NCBI GenBank assembly: GCA_964392665.1
Contig: CAYMQB010000058.1
Span: 1-13,053 of the forward strand
Origin: CAYMQB01 sp964392665
GTDB lineage: Bacteria; Hydrothermota; E44-bin80
Length of the DNA stretch: 13,053 nt
Direction of reading: 5' to 3'
In this document: positions 1 to 6,878 of the stretch, piece by piece
Layout: every line of letters begins with the position of its first letter
Position numbering within the stretch: the stretch's first letter is position 1
The notes under the pieces: model-generated
Told to the model about the DNA's origin: nothing
Seen by the model: the letters and a program-made list of their open reading frames with translations, nothing else
The model's database searches: none
Made by a program: the position numbers and the translations under genes

Positions 1-1
1 G

Positions 2-178
2 AGTATCCCACTGGCTATTGATGCAGGATTGGGTGAGCTTGGTAGAAATGGACTTCTAATTACAGCTGAATATGGCTACTGCATAAGGCTTTGCAAAATT
101 TTTACAAACTTGCCGTTAATTGTAGTCTGTCCACTAATAAATGTCAAAAAGGAAAGTGAAAAGGAATTCGAAACTTAG
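2..178 (+). CDS. C-terminal end of a reductive-dehalogenase/QueG-like protein, lacking the Fe-S cluster segment (partial)
   Basis: The frame is open from the window edge for 58 codons and ends at a TAG at 176-178. It reads SIPLAIDAGLGELGRNGLLI, followed by a variant of the segment that leads into FTNLPL. I recognise this as the conserved stretch of cobalamin/Fe-S proteins related to reductive dehalogenase RdhA and epoxyqueuosine reductase, which normally reads AGLGELGRNGLLITPEFGPRVRL and then TDLPL. In that family a ferredoxin-like segment with CxxCxxC motifs follows within about 20 residues. Here the protein instead ends 20-odd residues later in a lysine/glutamate-rich tail with no such motif. 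None of the three forward frames supplies the cysteine cluster downstream, because the MFS gene begins at once. The gene may be C-terminally truncated, a decayed remnant, or a cluster-less variant. The 5' part lies outside the window, so function cannot be assigned. Confidence 0.6.
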   Translation, partial: SIPLAIDAGLGELGRNGLLITAEYGYCIRLCKIFTNLPLIVVCPLINVKKESEKEFET

Positions 179-1550
179 AAAAACCATAAGAATTTCGAAT
201 ATCGAGGGGCTTTTTACACAGTCATACAATTCTGTTGCCTCACCGGGAAGTATATTTATTACGAAATTTGCAGTAATGCTGGGAGCTACGCCAATGCAAT
301 TCGGGATTCTCTCTGCTATTGGTCAACTTTCTCAAATATTTCAACCACTTGGAGTCGCTTTTACAAGGAAGCTCACATCTCGAAAAGGCGTAGTTCTTAA
401 ACTCTATGCGTCTGCCAGACTACTGACTGTGCTTTTTGGATTTTTGCCCTTTATCTTCCCACAATTTGCTGTTATATGGATTTTTCTCGTTCTTTTCTTC
501 TTTAGCGGTGCAATGCAGGCAGTTGGGATGAATATATGGATTGCATGGATTTCAGATATGGTACCGATACGATTCAGAGGTCGTTTTTTCTCGATGCGCT
601 CGCAGTTCCTTGTTATTTCCGGGCTTGTTACAGGATACATTGTTGGTATTTTTATAGATTTGTTTGACCCCGAACCTGGCTTTATTGCCAGGTGGTTTTC
701 TTCAATTCTGGGAAGAATTTCATTTTTCAGGCTTCCGAATTTACCCTATGCTTTTATTGTGATTTTTATTTTGGCCACGATTGTGGGACTTTATGGATTA
801 ATAATTTTGGCAAAACAGCCTGAAAAAAACAAAGAAATCGAGGAAGATAGTTTTTTAAGGATTGTATCTCAACCTCTGAAGGATAGAAACTTCAGAAAGT
901 TGTTATTTTATGGTTTTTGGTGGATGCTCGCAATTGGGATTGGAGCACCGTTCTGGCAGCCATTTATGATAAAGAAATTGGGAATGTCTCTTGTAGGAAT
1001 TCAAGTTTATGGGACTATCAGCACTATTTTTTCGATTGTTTCGCTGCGGCTGTGGGGCTTTTTGATTGACCGTTTCGGGAATAAGTCGGTAATGCGAATT
1101 GCTCTTGTATTAGGTGGAATAAATCCAATAGTCTGGGTGTTTGCCACAAAAGCACATTATTATTTTGTATATATTGAAGCAGTTTCTTCAGGAATTATGT
1201 GGGCAGGAGCAGGTATTATTGCAATGAATTTTGTGCTTGCAATTGCTCCGGAGGGTAAACGTCAGATTTATTCCGGTCTCTTTGGTGCCTTTTCAGGAAT
1301 TGCAATGATGATTACAATGCTTGCATCGGGGGCATTCTTGCCTAGGGCGATGCAAATCTTAGGATTGTATCTAGAACCGGAACAGGTTCTCTTTGCCATA
1401 TCAGGATTTGCTCGTTTAAGCACCCAGATACCTCTTTCCTGGATTGAAGAACCAAAAGCAAAACCTTTTTGGACGATGGTATATTACTTCAGGCAGTTTG
1501 CAAAGGTGCGCATCGTTCAATTTGCAACCTGGATGTTCAGAAAAAAATAG
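141..1550 (+). CDS. Major facilitator superfamily (MFS) transporter
   Basis: A 469-residue, strongly hydrophobic protein with about 12 predicted membrane segments, the usual length for MFS carriers, located in the inner membrane. After a basic N-terminus (SKRKVKRNSKLRK) comes the subgroup-like stretch FAVMLGATPMQFGILSAIGQ. The loop between helices 4 and 5 carries DMVPIRFRGRFFSMR, a form of the MFS cytoplasmic signature. The second half carries WGFLIDRFGNKSVMR, an internal counterpart of motif A. A longer hydrophilic loop lies at roughly residues 170-200. The substrate cannot be read from the sequence. The ATG at 141 directly follows an in-frame TAA (138-140) and has no Shine-Dalgarno sequence. 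It lies inside the upstream frame, whose stop is at 178, so translation may be coupled to that gene. The gene converges with the amidotransferase-like gene 48 bases downstream. Confidence 0.85.
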   Translation: MSKRKVKRNSKLRKTIRISNIEGLFTQSYNSVASPGSIFITKFAVMLGATPMQFGILSAIGQLSQIFQPLGVAFTRKLTSRKGVVLKLYASARLLTVLFGFLPFIFPQFAVIWIFLVLFFFSGAMQAVGMNIWIAWISDMVPIRFRGRFFSMRSQFLVISGLVTGYIVGIFIDLFDPEPGFIARWFSSILGRISFFRLPNLPYAFIVIFILATIVGLYGLIILAKQPEKNKEIEEDSFLRIVSQPLKDRNFRKLLFYGFWWMLAIGIGAPFWQPFMIKKLGMSLVGIQVYGTISTIFSIVSLRLWGFLIDRFGNKSVMRIALVLGGINPIVWVFATKAHYYFVYIEAVSSGIMWAGAGIIAMNFVLAIAPEGKRQIYSGLFGAFSGIAMMITMLASGAFLPRAMQILGLYLEPEQVLFAISGFARLSTQIPLSWIEEPKAKPFWTMVYYFRQFAKVRIVQFATWMFRKK

Positions 1551-1579
1551 AACCTTAGAGGATAATGGGGTCAGTCTAA

Positions 1580-1599
1580 CCCTACCCTTAACCTACCCC
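1580..1599. other. C-rich/G-rich tract between convergent genes
   Basis: The only spacer between the convergent MFS and amidotransferase-like genes contains CCCTACCCTTAACCTACCCC. On the minus strand this gives four G-runs (GGGG, GG, GGG, GGG) separated by 2-4 bases, enough for a two-layer G-quadruplex. It abuts the minus-strand stop codon (TAG, 1599-1601). No rho-independent terminator with a U-tract is visible for either gene. A role in ending transcription is only a guess. Confidence 0.35.
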
Positions 1600-2813
1600 T
1601 AATGGAAGATGATTTTTTGGGTAATGTTTTTTCCTTTTGTTTTGAGGTTTACAAAGTAAATACCATTTGAGAGTTTCCTCGAATCGTAGGTAATTTCGTT
1701 TATACCTTTAGTAGAAAAACCATCAAAGAGGCTTTCAATAAGTCGACCGCTTTCGTCATACAGAGAAATTTTGATATTGCGCATGTCCGGTGAATAGTAT
1801 GCCAAATTTATGACACCTTTACAGGGATTTGGATAGAGTTTTTTAAAAATGAAGTCGTCTGTTATGGCAGTCGTAAGTTTCACCGTTTTAATAGTATGGA
1901 GCTTGGGTGATTCATTTGGTGCAAGTGTTACCAATGTGTAGTTGGGGATTTGCACCCAGGAACTTGAATCGTTATCGAGAGGTTGAGATGCAGCCAACCA
2001 CTTATCCGAAATAGAAGTGTTAGGAAAGTAGTAAAGAGTATAGTAGAATGGACTGACATCTGCGTAACACAGAGCCCACAACTTTGAACCATCGGTCATA
2101 ACGAAATTAAGCAATGCGCTTTCACCATTTTGATTAAGATGAAGTGCCAGAGTATTGGTCGCCATTACAATACAGCTATCAATTGAATAAGTTGGAAAAT
2201 CATCAATTATTTTCATAATATATATGGCATACAGGTCTGAATCGAGATTCGGAATATTATTTACATCGGTGTAATCCGGTGGATTCTGTTCTAAGTATTC
2301 TTCATCGATTAAGTCTTCTATAAGTGATGTGTTAATTGTTCCATTATGTGCGAAAAGCATATCGAAGCTTCTAATACTGCTTATTGAAGTTCTTCTAAAG
2401 GGATGAGGGTTTGGATAACCTCCTGAAGGTCCACTCGAGCCTTTTCTTACATGAACAATACAGCCATTATTGATATAGGATAGCATCTCGTTAACTATTT
2501 TATCGTATCTTGGGTCGTCCATTGCCTTTGGTTCACCCCTTGATATTACAGTTAGTAGTTCACCCTCGTGCGGTGAAAGATAGTATCCTATACCCCAACC
2601 ATCGTCATTTATTGAACTTAGTTTTTTCAGAGAATCGAGATGAATGCGGAAAGTTGTCTTCCATTGTTCACTTAATTTGCCGGTAAAAATCGCACCCCAG
2701 AAACGGCAGTTGTGGGAATCTGGAAGCCCCGTTTCGAAATTTAGGAATATAATGCAACCGAAAATTAGAAAGACAAGTTTAAGAAAGGTCCAGATCGAAG
2801 TGTTTGTTTTCAC
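1599..2813 (-). CDS. Secreted class II glutamine amidotransferase-like (Ntn hydrolase) protein with T9SS C-terminal sorting domain
   Basis: This 404-residue protein has three parts. Residues 1-30 form an export signal with a hydrophobic core (VFLIFGCIIFLNF). Residues 36-300 match the class II glutamine amidotransferase fold (COG0121/YafJ-like): CRFWGAIF with the nucleophile candidate Cys36, DDGWGIGYY (70-78), HVRKGSSG (121-128), NPHPF (135-139), FAHNGTI (154-160), DSD (191-193), and a substrate-loop-like AASQPLD followed by W and IPN. Residues about 320-404 are a T9SS type A sorting domain (YPNPCKG, then SLYDESGRLI, then LSNGIYFVNLKTKGKN). In this family the nucleophile cysteine must be the free N-terminus, so Cys36 would have to be exposed by cleavage. 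The start is GTG with AGGAG six bases upstream. The gene lies 39 bases after kdsB with no terminator, so it may be co-transcribed. Substrate unknown; it may act on an amide outside the cell rather than on glutamine. Confidence 0.75.
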   Translation of the reverse strand: MKTNTSIWTFLKLVFLIFGCIIFLNFETGLPDSHNCRFWGAIFTGKLSEQWKTTFRIHLDSLKKLSSINDDGWGIGYYLSPHEGELLTVISRGEPKAMDDPRYDKIVNEMLSYINNGCIVHVRKGSSGPSGGYPNPHPFRRTSISSIRSFDMLFAHNGTINTSLIEDLIDEEYLEQNPPDYTDVNNIPNLDSDLYAIYIMKIIDDFPTYSIDSCIVMATNTLALHLNQNGESALLNFVMTDGSKLWALCYADVSPFYYTLYYFPNTSISDKWLAASQPLDNDSSSWVQIPNYTLVTLAPNESPKLHTIKTVKLTTAITDDFIFKKLYPNPCKGVINLAYYSPDMRNIKISLYDESGRLIESLFDGFSTKGINEITYDSRKLSNGIYFVNLKTKGKNITQKIIFH

Positions 2814-2819
2814 TTAAGA

Positions 2820-2824
2820 CTCCT
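2820..2824 (-). promoter_or_regulatory. Ribosome binding site fixing a GTG start
   Basis: On the minus strand AGGAG lies six bases before the GTG at 2811-2813. This spacing supports GTG as the true start of the secreted amidotransferase-like protein, and it gives a complete signal sequence. Confidence 0.65.
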
Positions 2825-2852
2825 AAAGTTTACTAAAGGACAGTACGTGGGG

Positions 2853-3599
2853 TTATCTTATGGAAGTGAAAAGCTTTCTTGCTCGTTCGAGGTCTTTTGG
2901 TATGTCAACACTTAATGTCTGGTATTTCGTCTTGATGACCTTAATTCTATAACCATTCTCAAGAATGCGTAACTGCTCAAGTTTCTCCAAATCCTCCAAT
3001 TTTGACTTCTTAAGGTTTACGAATTCGAAAAGAAATTCTTTTTTGAAGGCATATATTCCAATATGTATAAGGAAAGGACGAGGGAGATTATTTCTTGAGA
3101 AAGGAATTGGTAGACGCGAAAAATACAGAGCGAAGTCGTTCCTGTCAATAACTATTTTTGCGCTATTGGTACTTTCCACCAGTGGGTCGTCGAATGAAAC
3201 CATGCTTGCGAGTGTAGAGACCTGTATGTTTCTATTCTGCTGCATCGTGGTGCAAAGTCTATTTATACCTTGGAATGGTATGAGCGGTTCGTCAGCCTGG
3301 ATGTTCAAGACTATATCACACCGCAAATTTTCCGCTGCTTCTGCAATTCTTTCCGTACCTGTTTTGTGTTTCTTTGAAGTCATAATTACAGAGGCGCCAA
3401 ATTTTTCTGCTTCCTCCTTTACTCTTTTGTCATCTGTTGCTATTGCAAGATAGTCCAGTTTTTTTGCCTTCTTGCTCCTTTCGTATACCCACTGCAGCAT
3501 AGATTTGCCGCAAATGTCAACTAGCACTTTGCCTGGAAATCTTGTAGAATTATATCTTGCGGGTATTATTCCAATGGTTTTCCCTCTGGTTCTATCCAT
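2853..3599 (-). CDS. kdsB: 3-deoxy-manno-octulosonate cytidylyltransferase (CMP-Kdo synthetase)
   Basis: Activates Kdo with CTP to CMP-Kdo in the cytoplasm, for the inner core of lipopolysaccharide. With the chosen start the protein has 248 residues, the normal family length. Motifs in order: IPARYNSTRFPGK nucleotide-binding loop (12-24), TSKKHKTGTERIAEA (74-88), NIQADEPLI with the metal-binding acidic residue (99-107), YFSRLPIPFSR (159-169), HIGIYAF (179-185), LEKLEQLRILENG (204-216) and SVDIPKDLERAR (230-241). The frame also allows ATG starts at 3638 (GGAG three bases upstream, overlapping rpsA by 14 bases) and 3671. The ATG at 3599 was preferred because it lies 25 bases after the rpsA stop and gives the family length, although its ribosome binding site (AAGAAAG) is weak. 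Last of the five tightly packed genes of the minus-strand operon; its presence implies a Kdo-containing outer membrane. Confidence 0.93.
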   Translation of the reverse strand: MDRTRGKTIGIIPARYNSTRFPGKVLVDICGKSMLQWVYERSKKAKKLDYLAIATDDKRVKEEAEKFGASVIMTSKKHKTGTERIAEAAENLRCDIVLNIQADEPLIPFQGINRLCTTMQQNRNIQVSTLASMVSFDDPLVESTNSAKIVIDRNDFALYFSRLPIPFSRNNLPRPFLIHIGIYAFKKEFLFEFVNLKKSKLEDLEKLEQLRILENGYRIKVIKTKYQTLSVDIPKDLERARKLFTSIR

Positions 3600-3624
3600 T
3601 GATTCTTTCTTACTATGCAGTTTT

Positions 3625-5376
3625 TTAAATGGTCTCATTGTCTCCGTCAATTTGCTCTTCTGTGTTCTCATTTTCCGGTTGTTTTTCCTCGTCGGTTTTT
3701 ATGTAGTCTTTATACTCCAGTTTTTCGAGTTCATTTTCTGCTTCTTTTTCACTCAATGTGATCTTTCTGATTTTCATATTGATATTGATAATCTTCAAGT
3801 TAATCGAATCACCTAATTTGAAATCCTCTTTTACTTTAGAGAAATCCTCAGTATGCAGTTGTGTAATGGGAACAAATCCTTTTATCTTATTGTTGAGTTC
3901 GACTACAAGTCCCTTGTCGATTACCTCGGAAATCCTTCCCTTGACTATAGCGCCGATACCAATATTTTTCGCCATTACCTCAAATGGATCTTTCACAAGT
4001 TGCTTTATCCCTAGTGAAACTCGTCTTCTTTCGGAATCTATTTCAAGAATTTTGCATTCAATTTTTTGTCCTTTTTCCAGGAAGTGCTTCGGATGTTTTA
4101 CTCTATTTGTCCAGGAGAAATCAGAAATATGAATTAGTCCGTCGATTCCGTTTTCGATTTCGACAAATGCACCGAAATTTGTGAGTGTTCTTACCTTACC
4201 TGTAATTTTCGTTCCAACAGGAAATTTTTCTTCGATCGCTTTCCATGGGTCTGGTTCTAGCTGCTTAAGTCCCAATGATATGCGTTCTCTTTCCTTGTCA
4301 ACATCGAGCACGATAGCTTCAATCACGTCACCTATTGCGAGAAGTTGGGAAGGATGTTTAATATGTTTTGTCCATGATATTTCAGAAATGTGTATAAGCC
4401 CTTCCACACCTTTTTCCAGTTCAACAAATGCACCGTATTCTGCGATAGAGACAATCTTCCCTCGGACCTTTTTTGACACTGGATATTTTTCTTCGACATC
4501 TTCCCATGGATAAGGATATAGTTGTTTCATACCCAGGGAAACCCTCTGTTTTGTGGGATCGTATGCAATAACCTTTATTTTAATTTTGTCACCTATTGCC
4601 ACAAGTTCGGAAGGGTGTGAGATTCTACCCCAGGACATATCGGTTATATGAAGAAGCCCATCGATACCTCCCAGATCGACAAAAACTCCGAAATCTGTTA
4701 TGTTCTTAACGACTCCTTCTTTGGTTTGTCCTTCTTCAAGTTCGGAAAGTAATTTTCGCTTGGCTTTTTCCTTTTCTTCTTCAAGTATTGCCCTTCTTGA
4801 GACGACAATATTCCTTCTTTTCCTGTTCAGCTTTATGACCTTAACCTTTATTTCCTGCCCGACAAGTCCATCGAGATTACTTACTGGGTGAAAATCTATT
4901 TGAGAACCTGGAAGAAATGCTTCAGCTCCACTAATATTTACGATCATCCCGCCTTTCACTCTTCTGACGATTTCACCATCGACAGGTTCCTGACTTACCT
5001 GTTTTTGATAGATGAAATTCCATACCTTCATGAAGTCTGCTTTCTGCTTGGAGATAATTGCAAATCCTTCATCATCCTCAAAATCCTCAAGGTAAACGTC
5101 CACGATTTCACCAACTTTTATGTCTGTTGGGCTTGAGAATTCATTTAATGGAATGCATCCTTCCGATTTTAGTCCAAGGTCAATTATTGCATCCTTTTTG
5201 GTAACCTTGATTATTTGTCCCTTTACGATACCTCTCGTTTTTATATCGATGAGGTGCTTATTGTAGAGGTCTTCCATCTCATTCTGTGAGAGTTTTGGGA
5301 TTTCAAATAGTGTTTTTTCTACTTTTGCGGATTTTTCACTCTTTTTAACCTGCTTTGCAGTTTCTTTATCAATCAT
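3625..5376 (-). CDS. rpsA: 30S ribosomal protein S1
   Basis: A 583-residue protein with six S1 (OB-fold) RNA-binding repeats at about residues 48-112, 131-196, 215-284, 302-371, 389-458 and 476-542. Repeats 3-5 are the most alike, each with a form of GVFVDLGGIDGLLHITDMSW and a closing RVSLGMKQL-type segment. That is the pattern of full-length Gram-negative-type S1, which brings mRNA to the 30S subunit. The first 45 residues are charged (lysine/glutamate-rich). The C-terminal tail from about 543 is acidic (EEKQPENENTEEQ). It starts inside ispH: ATGATTGA contains both the rpsA ATG and the ispH TGA. It also has its own strong ribosome binding site. In some Clostridia IspH and S1 are fused in one protein; here they are adjacent and overlapping but separate. 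Confidence 0.96.
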   Translation of the reverse strand: MIDKETAKQVKKSEKSAKVEKTLFEIPKLSQNEMEDLYNKHLIDIKTRGIVKGQIIKVTKKDAIIDLGLKSEGCIPLNEFSSPTDIKVGEIVDVYLEDFEDDEGFAIISKQKADFMKVWNFIYQKQVSQEPVDGEIVRRVKGGMIVNISGAEAFLPGSQIDFHPVSNLDGLVGQEIKVKVIKLNRKRRNIVVSRRAILEEEKEKAKRKLLSELEEGQTKEGVVKNITDFGVFVDLGGIDGLLHITDMSWGRISHPSELVAIGDKIKIKVIAYDPTKQRVSLGMKQLYPYPWEDVEEKYPVSKKVRGKIVSIAEYGAFVELEKGVEGLIHISEISWTKHIKHPSQLLAIGDVIEAIVLDVDKERERISLGLKQLEPDPWKAIEEKFPVGTKITGKVRTLTNFGAFVEIENGIDGLIHISDFSWTNRVKHPKHFLEKGQKIECKILEIDSERRRVSLGIKQLVKDPFEVMAKNIGIGAIVKGRISEVIDKGLVVELNNKIKGFVPITQLHTEDFSKVKEDFKLGDSINLKIININMKIRKITLSEKEAENELEKLEYKDYIKTDEEKQPENENTEEQIDGDNETI

Positions 5377-6265
5377 TTAATAATTCCTCCCTATATGATA
5401 ATCTCGGTCCATCGGGACCGGAAGCGTTTTTCGTTACGCTTTTCAACTTCTCAATAACTTCGTCAATTACATAAGCCGGTGTAGAAGCTCCTGCAGAAAC
5501 ACCAATCAGTTTTGTATTTCTTAGCCAACTTGACTGGAATTCCTCGGAAGATTCTATATGGTGTGTAGGCTTTCCAGCGTTTCTTGACAATTGTGCGAGG
5601 TGTGTTGTATTTGCGCTATCCTTTCCTCCTATTATTATCATCAGGTCGACTCTCTTTGAGAGTGCGAGAGTTGATTTCTGGCGTTTCTGTGTTGCACCGC
5701 AAATCGTGTTGTATATTTTTATTTCAGTTGCTATTTCAAGAATTTTCGATACGAGAAATCTGAAGTATTCCATTGACTGTGTCGTTTGTGTAACAATGCC
5801 GATTTTTTTCTCACCTTTAAGCTTCTCTATGTCTGATTCTTTCTCAATCACTGTGGCTTTCCCTTTTGCGTGACCAACAATTCCAACGACTTCAGGATGT
5901 TTTGCTTCTCCAATAACAACGACTTTGTAATTTTTTTCCAGGAGCATTTTAGCGAAATTCTGGGGTCTTCTCACGAAAGGGCAAGTTGCATCTACTATTG
6001 TAAACCCCTTCTTTTTTGCAGCATTGATTATTTTAGGAGGAAGGCCGTGGGAACGGACAATCAACTTCCCAGGACTTACCTCATCAAGATTGTTTATTGG
6101 GTAAACACCAATTGACCTGAGATAGGAAACTGCCTGAGGGTTATGGATTAATGGACCGTATGTATAAGAAGTTTCACTTTCCTTTGAGACTTCTTCGGCG
6201 ATAGCCATTGCTCTTTTTACGCCATAACAGAAACCAGCATTTCCAGCTAACAGTATTTTATGCAT
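5369..6265 (-). CDS. ispH: 4-hydroxy-3-methylbut-2-enyl diphosphate reductase
   Basis: Last enzyme of the MEP pathway: reduces HMBPP to isopentenyl and dimethylallyl diphosphate, using a [4Fe-4S] cluster in the cytoplasm. The 298-residue length is normal. The three cluster cysteines are present: Cys13 in GFCYGVKRA, Cys95 in VDATCPFV and Cys189 in NTICGATQKRQ. Diphosphate- and substrate-binding residues are also present: His41 (GPLIHNP), His74 (RSHGLPP), His123 and Glu125 (KHPEVVGIVGH), the VTQTT segment (158-162), GGKDSANT (213-220) and SAGASTPAYVID (257-268). The start overlaps the plsC stop in ATGCATAA. It has no Shine-Dalgarno sequence: a run of nine A's covers the expected place, so initiation probably depends on ribosomes finishing plsC. 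It overlaps rpsA downstream by 8 bases. Confidence 0.96.
   Translation of the reverse strand: MHKILLAGNAGFCYGVKRAMAIAEEVSKESETSYTYGPLIHNPQAVSYLRSIGVYPINNLDEVSPGKLIVRSHGLPPKIINAAKKKGFTIVDATCPFVRRPQNFAKMLLEKNYKVVVIGEAKHPEVVGIVGHAKGKATVIEKESDIEKLKGEKKIGIVTQTTQSMEYFRFLVSKILEIATEIKIYNTICGATQKRQKSTLALSKRVDLMIIIGGKDSANTTHLAQLSRNAGKPTHHIESSEEFQSSWLRNTKLIGVSAGASTPAYVIDEVIEKLKSVTKNASGPDGPRLSYREELLND
5386..5390 (-). promoter_or_regulatory. Strong ribosome binding site of rpsA inside ispH
   Basis: GGGAGGA on the minus strand (core GGAGG at 5386-5390) lies about nine bases before the rpsA ATG, within the last codons of ispH. This allows S1 to be made at a higher rate than IspH despite the 8-base overlap. 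Confidence 0.6.
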
Positions 6266-6878
6266 TTTTTTTTAATGAGATAATTTTGCTCATTACAAGT
6301 CGACTTAGCTTTTTGCTTCTGTCAAGGTATGAACCATTTGAAGAAAATTCTGTGGCATTGATTATTTTGCCGAAAATAACCTTAACGCGGTTTTTTCTAA
6401 ACAATAGATTTAACAGTTTTTCAGTTGTTCCACTCATATATACAGGGATAATTGGAACCTTGTTCTTTAACGCAAGATATCCAACACCTGGTTGTGGGTT
6501 GAGAAAACCATTACCTTTATTTCTCTTCCCTTCGGGAAACACAATAAGGGTTTTTCCCTTACGTAGTAGGAAGGAAGCCATTTTGATAGATTTTTTGTCG
6601 ATACCATACCTTTTCACCGGCAGCGCATTGTATTTTTTCAAGAGCCATGCGTAAAATTTGTTTGCCCAGAATAACTCTTCTTTTGCAAGAAAGAATACTT
6701 CCCTTTTGAGCGCAGTTGAAATTGCAATGACAGGAGGGTCCCAGTTGGATAGGTGATTGGGTGCAATTATCAGTCCACCTTTTCTTGGAATGTTTTCTTG
6801 TCCCTTGACGGAAAGACCAAACACTATTTTCAAAAATAGGAAAGTTAGAATCGATGTTATGAAAATATGAAATTGCAT
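6258..6878 (-). CDS. plsC: 1-acyl-sn-glycerol-3-phosphate acyltransferase (PlsC family)
   Basis: Transfers an acyl chain to lysophosphatidic acid to make phosphatidic acid at the inner face of the cytoplasmic membrane. 206 residues, typical of short PlsC proteins. Residues 5-22 form one hydrophobic membrane anchor. The acyltransferase motifs are present in order: NHLSNWD (NHx4D catalytic block, His42 and Asp47), ALPVKRYGID (85-94), FPEGKRN (114-120; a lysine replaces the usual threonine of FPEGTRS) and VPIIPVYMSG (141-150). The ATG immediately follows the cmk TAA (TAAATG), with GAGGAG in the last cmk codons as ribosome binding site. Position between cmk and ispH matches the gene order cmk-plsC-ispH of several phyla, which supports the call. 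Confidence 0.9.
   Translation of the reverse strand: MQFHIFITSILTFLFLKIVFGLSVKGQENIPRKGGLIIAPNHLSNWDPPVIAISTALKREVFFLAKEELFWANKFYAWLLKKYNALPVKRYGIDKKSIKMASFLLRKGKTLIVFPEGKRNKGNGFLNPQPGVGYLALKNKVPIIPVYMSGTTEKLLNLLFRKNRVKVIFGKIINATEFSSNGSYLDRSKKLSRLVMSKIISLKKNA

Noticed and set aside
2965..5136. Several 60-160 codon plus-strand frames across kdsB and rpsA
   Set aside because: They lie entirely opposite genes with clear motifs on the minus strand, lack ribosome binding sites and encode serine/phenylalanine-rich antisense sequence.
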